A stretch of 64,000 nucleotides of DNA, from positions 806,001 to 870,000 of the forward strand of contig NZ_MKIN01000022.1 in assembly GCF_001938985.1 (NCBI RefSeq), written 5' to 3'. This stretch comes from Gillisella taibaishanensis (GTDB taxonomy: Bacteria; Pseudomonadota; Alphaproteobacteria; Rhizobiales; Rhizobiaceae). The notes under the pieces were generated by a model that saw only the letters and a program-made list of their open reading frames with translations, was not told where the DNA came from and ran no database searches. How positions within the stretch are numbered: the stretch's first letter is position 1; every line of letters starts with the position of its first letter. The translations under genes were made by a program, and so were the position numbers. Below, one piece after another: positions 26,075-35,302 of this stretch.

Positions 26075-29000
26075 ATGGCCGCACGCCAACGCATCATCCC
26101 TGTCCGACGCCAATACAATCGCTGGGTGGCCGACCAGACGCTGGAAGATTATGCGCTGCGCTTCACTGCCAAAAGCGCCCGCCGCTTTTCCTCCAGCCGG
26201 ATTTCCCAGACCGCGATCGGCGCGATTTCCTTCCTGGCGCTGGAGGCGATCGGCGGGGCGATCACGCTCTCCTATGGCACGACCAATGCGTTTTTCGCCA
26301 TCCTGGTCGCAGCCGTTCTGATGCTTCTGGTCGGCGTGCCGATCAGCCGCTACGCGATCCGCGAGGGGGTCGACATCGACCTTCTGACCCGCGGTGCCGG
26401 CTTCGGCTATATCGGCTCGACGCTGACATCGCTGATCTATGCCAGCTTCACCTTCATGCTGTTTGCCATTGAGGCCTCGATCATGACCGGGGCCTTGGCG
26501 CTGGCCTTCGGCATACCGCCTGCGATCGGCTACGTGATTTCGGCGGTCGTCGTCATTCCCCTGGTCACTTACGGCATCCAGCTGATCTCAAAATTCCAGC
26601 TCATCACCCAGCCGATCTGGGTGGTGTTGAACATTGCGCCCTTCGTGTTCATCGCCTTTCAGGACTGGGAGAAATTCGACCTCTGGCGCGCCTTTGCCGG
26701 CATCCACCAGTTCAACTCAGGCGTGGTTTCGGTCGCGCCCTTTCGGCTTGTCGATTTCGGCGCCGCCTCCGCCGTCATCCTGGCACTGATGCCGCAGATC
26801 GGCGAACAGGTGGACTTCCTGCGCTTCCTGCCGCCGGAAGGTGGGCGCAAGCTGCATCACCGCCTGATGGTCTTCCTGGCCGGTGCCGGCTGGGTGGTGC
26901 TGGGCGTGCCGAAGCTGCTGGCGGGATCGTTTCTTGCCGTGCTGACCCTGTCGTCGGGCGTTGCCCTCTCCGATGCCGCCGACCCCGCCCATATGTATCT
27001 GACGGCCTTTGGCTATATCCTGCCCAATCCGCAGCTTGCCACTCTGCTGATGGTTGGTTTCGTGGTCATCTCGCAGCTGAAGATCAATGTGATGAACGCC
27101 TATGCGGGTTCGCTCGCCTGGTCGAATTTCTTCTCCCGCCTCACCCACAGCCATCCGGGCCGGGTGGTGTGGCTGGTCTTCAATGTCGGCATTGCGCTGC
27201 TGTTGATGGAGCTTGGCATCTACCGCCTGCTGGAAGCGACGCTTGGGATCTTCTCGATCATCGCCATGGCCTGGCTCTGCACCATCTCGGCCGATCTATT
27301 CATCAACAAGCGGCTCGGCCTTGCGCCTGAGGGTATCGAATTCAAGCGCGCCCATCTCTACGATATCAATCCGGTCGGCTGCGGCACGCTGCTGATTTCG
27401 GCCAGCCTCGCATTGTTTGCGCATTTCGGCTTGTTTGGCGAAACGCTCGCCTCGCTCTCCACCTTCGTGACGCTGATCGCGTTCCTGATCTCACCGCTGA
27501 TTGCCTGGGCAACCGACGGCAAATATTATCTGGCCCGCAAGCCGCGCCATGCCTGGAAAAACCTCAGCCATATCACCTGCTCGATCTGCGAACATGCCTT
27601 CGAGCCTGAGGACATGGCCTGGTGCCCCGCCTATGCCGCGCCAATCTGTTCGCTGTGCTGCTCGCTCGACAGCCGCTGCCACGATATGTGCAAGCCGAAG
27701 GCGCGGCTGAACACCCAGGTCGGCACCGTCGCCCGCACGGTTCTACCCGGCGCCATCGTTGAAAAGCTGACGACCCGGCTTGGCCGCTATGCCATGACCA
27801 GCATCGGCGCAATTTCGCTTGTCGGAGCCATCCTGGCCTTGATCGCCCATCAGGTTTCCGCCGCATCGCCGGAAACTTCCGGCGTCGTCAATGGCACGAT
27901 CCTGATCGTCTTTTTCGTGTTTTCGGTCATTGCCGGCATTGCCGCCTGGTTCTACGTGCTCGCCCATGACAGCCGGGTGGTGGCAGAAGAGGAATCCTAC
28001 CGTCAGAACAGCCTGTTGTTGAAGGAAATCGCCGCTCACAAGAAGACCGACGCCGCCCTGCAAAGCGCCAAGGAAACCGCCGAAGCCGCCAACCGCGCCA
28101 AGAGCCGCTATGTCGTCGGTCTCTCCCACGAATTGCGCACGCCGCTCAACGCCGTGATGGGCTATGCGCAACTTTTGGAACAGGACGAGACCATCCCGGC
28201 CCCGCGCCAATCGGCGATCAAGGTGATCCGCCGCTCTGCAGATCATCTGTCTGGCCTCATCGACGGATTGCTCGACATTTCCAAGATCGAGGCTGGCCGG
28301 CTGCAGGTATTTTCCGCTGAGTTGAACATTCACGATTTCCTCGATCAGATCATCGACATGCTGCGCCCGCAGGCCGAGGCCAAGGGCCTGACCTTCACCC
28401 ACACGCGAACCAAACTCCTGCCGCAATATGTGCGCGCCGACGAGCGGCGCCTGCGGCAGATCCTCGTCAATCTCTTGTCTAACGCCATCAAGTTCACCGA
28501 TGCCGGCACGGTTACCTTCGATGTCGCCTATCGCAGCCAGGTGGCGAGCTTTACCGTTGTTGATACCGGCCGTGGCATTGCGGAGAAGGATCTCACCCGG
28601 ATTTTCGAGCCGTTCCAGCGCGGCGAAGCCGATACGGTGCGGCCGATGCCGGGCCTTGGCCTTGGCCTCACCATCACCAAGCTGCTCACCAACACGCTTG
28701 GCGGCGAAATCGCCGTGGAGAGCGAGAAGGACAAGAGCACGACGTTTAGGGTGCGGCTGATGCTGTCGTCCGTCGACCGTCCGAGCACGGCGCCGATACC
28801 GGAGCGCAAGATCGTCTCCTACGACGGTCCGCGCCGCACCATCGTTGTTGTCGACGATAACGAGGACCACCGCGAGCTGATGCGTGAAGCGCTGGCGCCG
28901 CTGGACTTCATCGTGCTGACCGCGACCGGCGGCCCGGATTGCCTGGCGCTGATCGAGGGCGTCAAGCCCGACCTGTTCCTGGTCGATATCTCCATGCCCG

Positions 29001-29449
29001 GCATGAACGGCTGGCAATTGGTGGAACGGCTGCGCGATGCCGGCCAGAGCGCGCCGATCCTGATGCTGTCGGCCAATATCGGCGATGGCGCCGTGCGCGA
29101 GCCCGGCTCCGGCGGCCACAACGATGCCATCGCCAAGCCCTTCGACGTCAAAATGCTGCGCGACAAGCTGGCCCGTCACCTGAAACTGCGCTGGCTCTAT
29201 GCCGAGGACATGGCCCCCACGCCTGCACCGACAACGCCCGAACGCCGCGACCCCGGCCCCGCCCATCGCGAGGACCTGCGCAAGCTTGCCGAGATCGGTT
29301 ATGTCAGAGGGCTGGAGACCAAGCTGCAGGACCTCGCCAAATCGCCGGACACGCAAGCCTTCGCCGAGGAAATGCGCCCCTTCGTCCAAGGCTTCGACAT
29401 GGCCGGCCTGATCGCCTGCCTGGATCGGTATCAGGAGGGCGAAGTATGA
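26075..29449 (+). CDS. NCS1 permease - cysteine-rich linker - hybrid histidine kinase fusion
   Basis: 1124 residues. Residues 1-490 resemble a nucleobase-cation-symport-1 (purine/cytosine permease) protein with about 12 membrane helices and an N-terminal NRWVADQTLEDYALRF motif. Residues 502-539 hold eight cysteines (502, 505, 517, 525, 528, 529, 535, 539), suggesting a Zn or Fe-S site. Two further helices precede a coiled coil, then HisKA (SHELRTPLN, H685), HATPase (NLLSNAIKF, DTGRGI, GLGLGL) and a receiver with D971. A helical 90-residue tail ends the protein. It resembles the SLC5-fused CbrA/CrbS kinases in plan. The signal is unknown; purine, allantoin or urea-related compounds are reasonable guesses from the neighbours. 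Confidence 0.88.
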   Translation: MAARQRIIPVRRQYNRWVADQTLEDYALRFTAKSARRFSSSRISQTAIGAISFLALEAIGGAITLSYGTTNAFFAILVAAVLMLLVGVPISRYAIREGVDIDLLTRGAGFGYIGSTLTSLIYASFTFMLFAIEASIMTGALALAFGIPPAIGYVISAVVVIPLVTYGIQLISKFQLITQPIWVVLNIAPFVFIAFQDWEKFDLWRAFAGIHQFNSGVVSVAPFRLVDFGAASAVILALMPQIGEQVDFLRFLPPEGGRKLHHRLMVFLAGAGWVVLGVPKLLAGSFLAVLTLSSGVALSDAADPAHMYLTAFGYILPNPQLATLLMVGFVVISQLKINVMNAYAGSLAWSNFFSRLTHSHPGRVVWLVFNVGIALLLMELGIYRLLEATLGIFSIIAMAWLCTISADLFINKRLGLAPEGIEFKRAHLYDINPVGCGTLLISASLALFAHFGLFGETLASLSTFVTLIAFLISPLIAWATDGKYYLARKPRHAWKNLSHITCSICEHAFEPEDMAWCPAYAAPICSLCCSLDSRCHDMCKPKARLNTQVGTVARTVLPGAIVEKLTTRLGRYAMTSIGAISLVGAILALIAHQVSAASPETSGVVNGTILIVFFVFSVIAGIAAWFYVLAHDSRVVAEEESYRQNSLLLKEIAAHKKTDAALQSAKETAEAANRAKSRYVVGLSHELRTPLNAVMGYAQLLEQDETIPAPRQSAIKVIRRSADHLSGLIDGLLDISKIEAGRLQVFSAELNIHDFLDQIIDMLRPQAEAKGLTFTHTRTKLLPQYVRADERRLRQILVNLLSNAIKFTDAGTVTFDVAYRSQVASFTVVDTGRGIAEKDLTRIFEPFQRGEADTVRPMPGLGLGLTITKLLTNTLGGEIAVESEKDKSTTFRVRLMLSSVDRPSTAPIPERKIVSYDGPRRTIVVVDDNEDHRELMREALAPLDFIVLTATGGPDCLALIEGVKPDLFLVDISMPGMNGWQLVERLRDAGQSAPILMLSANIGDGAVREPGSGGHNDAIAKPFDVKMLRDKLARHLKLRWLYAEDMAPTPAPTTPERRDPGPAHREDLRKLAEIGYVRGLETKLQDLAKSPDTQAFAEEMRPFVQGFDMAGLIACLDRYQEGEV

Positions 29450-29504
29450 CACCAGGTGAAGAGAAAGCCTGGCGCCGATATGCGGGCGCTGTTCTTTGGG
29501 CGCG

Positions 29505-29700
29505 ACGATTCCCCCCAGCCGATCTCCTCACCCGAGGGGGAGATGGCCAGCAGGCCAGAGGGGGGCGACCTGGCGTAAACACGTGCTTTAAGCATCCCCT
29601 CACCTTGTGGTCTGGCTTCGCCCCCCTCATCCCCCCTTTCTTTATGACAAAGAGGGCGCCACCTTCTCCCCGCTGGGGAGAAGAGACAGGACGACACCAT
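29505..29700. repeat. GGGGGAGA-type repeat between kinase and regulator
   Basis: Contains CTCACCCGAGGGGGAGATGGCC, CCCCTCATCCCCCCTTTC and CACCTTCTCCCCGCTGGGGAGAAG modules of the interspersed family. It fills most of the 290-base gap between the transporter-kinase gene and its partner. A hairpin here could reduce read-through between the two. Confidence 0.65.
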
Positions 29701-29743
29701 TCCACCCACTCTCTGGCAACGCACCCGCTGGACATCACAGACC

Positions 29744-30691
29744 ATGGCTGAACCGACCGCACCCCGCGACATCATCCTTCTGGTCGACGACAGCCCGGAG
29801 GCCCTCGGCTTCCTGACCGATGCGCTGGAACAATCCGGCTTTTCGGTGCTGATCGCCACGTCGGGCCAGGCGGCGCTCGGCATTGTCGAGCGCATCAGCC
29901 CGGACCTGATCCTGCTCGATGCGGTCATGCCCGGTATGGACGGGTTCGAGACCTGCCGGCAGATCAAGGCCAATTCGGCGGTGGCGCCGGTGCCTGTGAT
30001 CTTCATGACCGGGCTCAGCGACACCGAACATGTCGTGCATGCGCTCGAGGTCGGCGGCGTCGATTACCTGACCAAGCCGATCAATATCGATGAGTTGCGC
30101 GCCCGCATCCGCGTCCATCTCGCCAATGCCCGCTCAGCCCAGAGCGCCCGCGTCGCGCTCGATGCCACCGGCCGGCATCTCATTGCGCTGCGCGGCGACG
30201 GCAGCCTGTTGTGGTCGACGCCGCAGGCAAGCCGGCTGATCGCCACGGCCACCGGCCGCGAGGACGGACTGGATAGCGTCATCGCCACGCTTGGCAACTG
30301 GATGCAGGCCCGAACCACGGCGACCACCGACAGAGCCCGCGTTGCCGCGCTGACCTTTCCGCCGGAGGGCCAAGCCTTTGCCCAGGAAGGCTTGGCCAGC
30401 CTGCAGATCGCCTATCTCGGCGCCATGGGCGCCGACGAATATCTTTTCCGCCTCTCGGCCGCCGCCCGCAGCGAAGACGAGCGCCTGCGCCAGGCCTTCG
30501 GCCTCACTCAGCGCGAATCGGAAGTGCTGCTGTGGATCGCCCGCGGCAAGCCCAACCGCGACATCGGCGAAATCCTAGGCCTCGCCGCCCGCACGGTGAA
30601 CAAGCATCTCGAACAGATCTATGTGAAGCTCGGCGTGGAGAACAGGGCGTCCGCAGCGGTGAAGGCGGCGGCAGTGCTGCGGGTGGAGTAA
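29744..30691 (+). CDS. Response regulator, receiver plus LuxR-type DNA-binding domain
   Basis: 315 residues from ATG 29744; no strong ribosome site is seen. The receiver has ILLVDDSPEA, phospho-acceptor D59 in LILLDAVMPGMDG, T in FMTGLSD and K in LTKPIN. A middle region of about 120 residues separates it from a GerE/LuxR helix-turn-helix at 254-312 (LTQRESEVLLWIARGKPNRDIGEILG, then TVNKHLEQIYVKL). It follows the transporter-fused kinase and is its likely partner. The long inter-domain linker is unusual for NarL-type regulators. Target genes are not known; nearby urt genes are a candidate. Confidence 0.9.
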   Translation: MAEPTAPRDIILLVDDSPEALGFLTDALEQSGFSVLIATSGQAALGIVERISPDLILLDAVMPGMDGFETCRQIKANSAVAPVPVIFMTGLSDTEHVVHALEVGGVDYLTKPINIDELRARIRVHLANARSAQSARVALDATGRHLIALRGDGSLLWSTPQASRLIATATGREDGLDSVIATLGNWMQARTTATTDRARVAALTFPPEGQAFAQEGLASLQIAYLGAMGADEYLFRLSAAARSEDERLRQAFGLTQRESEVLLWIARGKPNRDIGEILGLAARTVNKHLEQIYVKLGVENRASAAVKAAAVLRVE

Positions 30692-30719
30692 CCTGTCGAC
30701 CGCGATGATGCGAACGCGC

Positions 30720-30995
30720 TCAATCTCTGGACGATTTGCCTTGCCGCCGGACTGAAGCGATCCAGACGATACCGTTGACGGCTATCAGGCACGCACTGGC
30801 CAAGGCGAAAATGAGGGCCGTATCGTAGGCACCTTGATTGGTCAGGATGAAGCCAAACACATGGTCGTAACACCAATCCCCGCATTCGAGCCTGGCAAAA
30901 TAGGACGCTGTGTTGACCAGACTGAACAGGCACCACGTCAACAATCCCTGATAGAGGATGATCGAAACGATCATCAGCTTCCATTTTGAATCCAT
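30720..30995 (-). CDS. Small two-helix membrane protein, hypothetical
   Basis: 91 residues with two clear hydrophobic segments (about 6-30 and 56-82) flanking a short loop with two cysteines (LECGDWCYDH). It ends in a basic tail. No family is recognised. The ribosome site is weak. It is convergent with the regulator gene. Coding nature is likely from the composition but not certain. Confidence 0.55.
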   Translation of the reverse strand: MDSKWKLMIVSIILYQGLLTWCLFSLVNTASYFARLECGDWCYDHVFGFILTNQGAYDTALIFALASACLIAVNGIVWIASVRRQGKSSRD

Positions 30996-31186
30996 TTTAT
31001 ATCGCTCTTTGGCTCGACCAGCTGCTCGTCGCGCGCCCCGCTCTCAATCTCCTAACCAAATAAAGCGAAGACTGCGACATACGCAAAGGCTCGATTCCGA
31101 CATGCGCCTCTCGATGGCGAGATTGGCGCAGCACAAGCCAGGGCATTTGCTTCCCGCGTAAGCGCGAAACACGTAAAAGGATCACC

Positions 31187-31726
31187 ATGAACCGCTTCGT
31201 CATCCTCTCCGGCTGCTCCGGCGGCGGCAAATCGACTTTGCTGGCCGCCCTTGCCGCCAGGGGCCATGCAACAATAGAAGAACCTGGCCGTCGCATCGTT
31301 GCCGAAGAACAGGCCGGAGACGGCAAGGCGCTGCCCTGGATCGACCTCGCCGCCTTCGCCAAACGTGCTATCGCCAGGGCTCTTGATGACCGCGAACGCG
31401 CCAGCAATCTCCCCGGCTTCGTCTTCTTCGACCGCAGCCTGATCGACGCCGCAGCAGCGTTGGCGACCGCCAGCGGCAATGACGCGATACTGCAAAGCCT
31501 GAAGACCGAACACCGCTACCATAACAAGGTCTTCCTCACCCCGCCCTGGCCGGAGATCTACCGACAGGACAGCGAACGCCGCCACGATCTGGCGGCCGCG
31601 GAAGACGAATATCGGCGCTTGCTGGAGATCTATCCGGCGCTTGGATATGAGACGGTGGTTTTGCCGATGGTGAGCGTAGAAGAGCGGGTAGAATTTATTT
31701 TAGCAGGAATTGAAACAGAAAAATGA
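31187..31726 (+). CDS. Predicted ATPase/kinase with P-loop (AAA_28-like)
   Basis: 179 residues from ATG 31187, with AAGGAT upstream. Walker A is GCSGGGKST at residues 8-16. PGRRIVAEEQ and VFFDRSLIDAA match the small AAA_28 group of predicted ATPases, which resemble nucleotide or thymidylate kinases. No membrane segment. Substrate unknown. It is convergent with the 698-residue orphan gene and lacks clear functional neighbours. Confidence 0.8.
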   Translation: MNRFVILSGCSGGGKSTLLAALAARGHATIEEPGRRIVAEEQAGDGKALPWIDLAAFAKRAIARALDDRERASNLPGFVFFDRSLIDAAAALATASGNDAILQSLKTEHRYHNKVFLTPPWPEIYRQDSERRHDLAAAEDEYRRLLEIYPALGYETVVLPMVSVEERVEFILAGIETEK

Positions 31727-31794
31727 AGTCACGAAATACGTCCATCGCCCAGCTAATTTGACTATCCGCAATTATCTCCTCTCTAAGAGGACGA

Positions 31795-33891
31795 TCACGA
31801 CCGCGTCTTACCACCCGCCGCAGATTTGCTCTTCAGAAGCTTATCAACGAGGCGAAACGTCTCCCGGTCAACCGACATGTCACAATGCGCTTGAATAAGG
31901 GGGCGATCAATCCATGGACGAACACGCTCCGGCGCATTCAGCGCAAGGTGAAATAGGACCGTTCTCATATGGAAATGGCTGCTATTATCATAAATATCGC
32001 TGCTGCTGCTACCGCCGTTTGAACTGGGTAGCCAACCAGTTTCCATCATTTTTTGCAGAATTTCGTCTTCATCGATGTGATGGATAAAGAAGAAAAGCAA
32101 GTGGCAACCCTTTGCCAGTGAAAAATGATCAAGGCCTTGTAAGAACCAATCGACGGTGGGTCCGTGGTTCGAATAAAGATGCAAACCATAAGCGTGCATT
32201 GCGCTCAGGAGTGCTGCCCTGTAGCGCCGATGTTCATGGCCGAAATCAGCCACTCTCAGATGCTCTTCAACTGTCAAGCGTCCCTTGAAAACGATATCCA
32301 TGATGTCAGGCAAATCGCGAATGCCAAAATGGTTTTGCGCACCAGCCCTGAACAAAGGAAATGCGAACGTACCCAGCATTGCAAATACCTTGTCGGCCTT
32401 TTCGATAGGAAGGTCACTTGCGGCCTGCATGAATGGCTCGCCATAGCCCGCCTTGACAAGACGCCAAATCAAATTAACCGCATCACCATAGCCATCAGCA
32501 CTCTCGAAAATTGGAAAGCCATCCTGCAGTCGTTGATAGCGTTCCGTGTACCATTCTCTCCAAATGGGTGGAGGTTGATGGTCTGCAACCAGCTGCACAG
32601 CGCCTTTGATATCAACAGTCCCGGCATCACGAACATCATAGGCGAAAGCAGCAATGTGAGGGCTGTCCCAATGTCCATAGTAATTGCGGGAGAAAACCAG
32701 ATGCAATGGCACTCTGTTTTCTTCGAACTCGCATCGACGCGCTGCCCAGCGACCATCATCAAATGCCGTTGCCGCCGCAAGTCTGATCTCTTGCTCTACA
32801 CTTTTACCACACAAGCCGCGAATGCGCACAACCTTCGCTCCTGGTTCGATGAGCGTTTTAGTCAAATTGCATTTCTTTCGCGCCTTGCCTTTGTAAATTC
32901 CATCTTGAAGAAATGCGAATGTTGTCTGATCCGGCTCTGTGTAGGTGACAATCTCGCCCTTAATATCATTCAGAAATTTTTGATACTCAGGCATTTTTGC
33001 CAGATCGGCCAACCATTCATGCTGGCGCGTTTCTATGTTCCAGACATCATCCTTTTGTGGATCGATAAAAAAGCGAAATGTAAGGTTATAGCCAATCCTC
33101 ACCAAAGCTTTTGCCGTACGAAGCGCACGATCATTGTCTCCGACCCCTGCCAACACGCAGATTGCGTTGAATATAAAATGTTGATTGTCCCGGATTGGAC
33201 TTTCGAGATAGTCCGCAAGCTTTTCATCGAACAAAGCAAGCGCCCGTTCCGGCCTTTTTGCGTTTAGCGCGTTCATTAAAATGAGCGATTCGAACTTTCG
33301 AACGGATTCCAGACGGTCATCCATCGAGCCAAGTAAGAGCGTCTTTTCTTGCTGCTCCAACACCCATGCGGGGTCATAAACAAACGGTCCATAGGCATTG
33401 ATTGCGGGATGGGACAACACCTCTGAAACAAACGCATCATCAAGAGAGCTATCACGCCAGTCCCTTCGGCTACCGGGCTTAAACTTCAAAATCCACCCTC
33501 GTGTTTCTGCTTGTTGCTCCCGCTCCAGCCAATCAAGAATAAACGGTATGCGGAGAAAATTAAAATGATGCAGCAGGTTAGTCATTGGGGCGTCACGTTT
33601 CTCATACCGATGCACGACACGAAAGAGGTCGCCCAAATCCAAAAGAAAAGGAGCCATGTCAGCATGCCGACCGGCGCGTCTCAAAGCCTGCAAAATACAT
33701 AACGCCACCACGCCAACAATTGCTGGAGGCTTTTTATAGCTTTCTCGATCATGGCCATCGGCAAGCTTTGTAAAAGCGTCGGTCCATCCGCCATAAGCAT
33801 TGAGCAGAGCGCGATCCGGAGCCTCATCATCAAGACAAGCGAGCAAACCTGCGGCAAGCGTTCTCGCAGCATTTTCAGAGACGTCGCTCAT
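31795..33891 (-). CDS. Large orphan protein of unknown function, AT-rich
   Basis: 698 residues from MSDVSENAARTLAAG, with GAGGA 7 bases upstream. No domain is recognised. The N-terminal 330 residues look helical and repeat-like (HEAT/TPR style, e.g. RPERALALFDEKLADY, NDRALRTAKALVRIGY). The middle has a beta-rich stretch around RIRGLCGKSVEQEIRLAA. The C-terminal part is helical again with an SSSSD low-complexity turn. No signal peptide or membrane helix. Base composition is distinctly more AT-rich than the flanking genes, suggesting recent acquisition. It stands alone, between a predicted ATPase and minE. Confidence 0.75.
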   Translation of the reverse strand: MSDVSENAARTLAAGLLACLDDEAPDRALLNAYGGWTDAFTKLADGHDRESYKKPPAIVGVVALCILQALRRAGRHADMAPFLLDLGDLFRVVHRYEKRDAPMTNLLHHFNFLRIPFILDWLEREQQAETRGWILKFKPGSRRDWRDSSLDDAFVSEVLSHPAINAYGPFVYDPAWVLEQQEKTLLLGSMDDRLESVRKFESLILMNALNAKRPERALALFDEKLADYLESPIRDNQHFIFNAICVLAGVGDNDRALRTAKALVRIGYNLTFRFFIDPQKDDVWNIETRQHEWLADLAKMPEYQKFLNDIKGEIVTYTEPDQTTFAFLQDGIYKGKARKKCNLTKTLIEPGAKVVRIRGLCGKSVEQEIRLAAATAFDDGRWAARRCEFEENRVPLHLVFSRNYYGHWDSPHIAAFAYDVRDAGTVDIKGAVQLVADHQPPPIWREWYTERYQRLQDGFPIFESADGYGDAVNLIWRLVKAGYGEPFMQAASDLPIEKADKVFAMLGTFAFPLFRAGAQNHFGIRDLPDIMDIVFKGRLTVEEHLRVADFGHEHRRYRAALLSAMHAYGLHLYSNHGPTVDWFLQGLDHFSLAKGCHLLFFFIHHIDEDEILQKMMETGWLPSSNGGSSSSDIYDNSSHFHMRTVLFHLALNAPERVRPWIDRPLIQAHCDMSVDRETFRLVDKLLKSKSAAGGKTRS

Positions 33892-34015
33892 GAAGAGTCC
33901 TCACAACAATTTATCTGAAACTCAAATTTTGCCGGTCATCATAACCACTGCGACCAGCGAGAATAATTTCAAAATAGAGCGCTGAGCATCTTCAACCACA
34001 AACGAAAACAAAAAC

Positions 34016-34040
34016 AGCCGCAGGAGCATCCCCTGCGGCT
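34016..34040 (-). terminator. Rho-independent terminator of minCDE
   Basis: AGCCGCAGG and CCTGCGGCT form a perfect 9-bp stem; on the minus strand it is followed by GTTTTTGTTTTCG. It lies 50 bases after the minE stop. Confidence 0.9.
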
Positions 34041-34089
34041 GAAAATTCTCACCTATCACACGCCTGCCAACCGGCCGGCGCTCACCCCA

Positions 34090-34350
34090 TCAAGCAGCCA
34101 TTGCCTGGGCATCACGCGGAATTTCCACGTCGATTTCCAGAATGGAGACATGCTCGTCGCGGTCGACCTTGATGCGGACTTTTTCGGCGTCGACCTGGAC
34201 ATGCTTGGCGATGGCGGCCAGGATTTCCTCGCGCAGGATAGCGACGAGGTCGGAGCCCTGGGCGGCACGTTCGTGGGCGAGCAGCACCTGCAGGCGTTCG
34301 CGCGCCATCGGCGCCGAGGTTGGTTTGCGGAACAGATTGAAGATGCTCAT
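34090..34350 (-). CDS. minE: Cell division topological specificity factor MinE
   Basis: 86 residues, the family length. It has the N-terminal membrane-targeting start MSIFNLFRK, the MinD-activating helix ([14 protein letters not shown]) and the C-terminal dimerisation domain ([11 protein letters not shown]). It stimulates MinD ATPase to drive pole-to-pole oscillation. The ATG overlaps the minD stop by 4 bases. It is followed by a strong terminator. Confidence 0.97.
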   Translation of the reverse strand: MSIFNLFRKPTSAPMARERLQVLLAHERAAQGSDLVAILREEILAAIAKHVQVDAEKVRIKVDRDEHVSILEIDVEIPRDAQAMAA

Positions 34351-35162
34351 GCTGCCCTCCGCGAGAAGATCTTGCCGAACAGGCCGCGCTTTTCCTCAGG
34401 CATGGACACCGGCAGTTCCTCGCCGGCCAGCCGGCGAGCGGCTTCGAAATAGGCCTGGGCGGCCGGGCTCTTGGCATCGGCGAGCGTGACCGGCGCGCCA
34501 ACGTTGGAAGCCTTCAACACGTCGGCGCTTTCGGGGATGATGCCGAGCAGCGGGATCGACAGGATTTCGAGCACGTCCTCGACCTTCAGCATGTCGCCGC
34601 GCTGCGCGCGGGTCACGTCGTAGCGGGTGAGCAGCAGGTGCTTTTCCATCCGCTCGCCGCGCTCGGCCTTGACCGTCTTCGAATCGAGCAAGCCGATGAT
34701 CCGGTCGCTGTCGCGCACGGAAGACACTTCAGGATTGGTGACGACAACGGCAACATCGGCATGGCGCATGGCCAGCGTCGCGCCGCGCTCGATACCAGCA
34801 GGGCTATCGCAGATCACCCAGTCGAAATGCTTCTTCAGCTCAGTGATGACCCATTCCACGCCTTCAGGCGTCAGATTGTCCTTGTCACGGGTCTGCGAGG
34901 CCGGCAGCAGATAGAGCGTCTCGACCCGCTTGTCGCGGATCAGCGCCTGCGGCAGCTTGGCATCGCCCTGGATGACATTGACGAGATCGTAGACGACGCG
35001 GCGCTCGGCGCCCATCACCAGGTCAAGGTTGCGCAACCCGACATCGAAATCGATGACCACGACTTTCGCGCCGGTCTGAGCAAGCGCCGCACCAAGGGCA
35101 GCCGTGGATGTTGTCTTGCCGACCCCACCCTTGCCTGACGTCACAACGAGGACTTTCCCCAT
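34347..35162 (-). CDS. minD: Septum site-determining ATPase MinD
   Basis: 271 residues. The deviant Walker A motif [10 protein letters not shown] is at residues 9-18, followed by [13 protein letters not shown] and [12 protein letters not shown]. The C-terminal amphipathic membrane helix ([12 protein letters not shown]) is present. MinD recruits MinC to the membrane and is dislodged by MinE. It lies 140 bases after minC and overlaps minE. Confidence 0.98.
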   Translation of the reverse strand: MGKVLVVTSGKGGVGKTTSTAALGAALAQTGAKVVVIDFDVGLRNLDLVMGAERRVVYDLVNVIQGDAKLPQALIRDKRVETLYLLPASQTRDKDNLTPEGVEWVITELKKHFDWVICDSPAGIERGATLAMRHADVAVVVTNPEVSSVRDSDRIIGLLDSKTVKAERGERMEKHLLLTRYDVTRAQRGDMLKVEDVLEILSIPLLGIIPESADVLKASNVGAPVTLADAKSPAAQAYFEAARRLAGEELPVSMPEEKRGLFGKIFSRRAA

Positions 35163-35214
35163 TTCGCTCTCCTGTCTTTCGCCGCACGCGGCACAAGCTT
35201 CCGTTTATTGTTGG

Positions 35215-35237
35215 TGCCGGGCTTCACTGCCCGGCAT
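35215..35237. other. Hairpin between minC and minD
   Basis: GTGCCGGGC and GCCCGGCAT arms around TTCACT, without a T-tract on the minus strand. It lies in the 140-base gap between minC and minD and might tune relative expression. Confidence 0.5.
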
Positions 35238-35302
35238 CGAAACTTAAAATCTAGGCCCCGAAGTCAGCGCCAGGCTGACGTCCCGATCGGCAAGAGATAA
35301 AT

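Noticed and set aside
27743-29452. 569-codon open frame opposite the kinase
   Set aside because: It lies wholly antisense to the HisKA, HATPase and receiver domains; no recognised motif and repetitive GHR-rich composition.
31020-31186. tRNA-like segment (GGCTCGATTCCGAC)
   Set aside because: No acceptor or anticodon stem could be folded around it.
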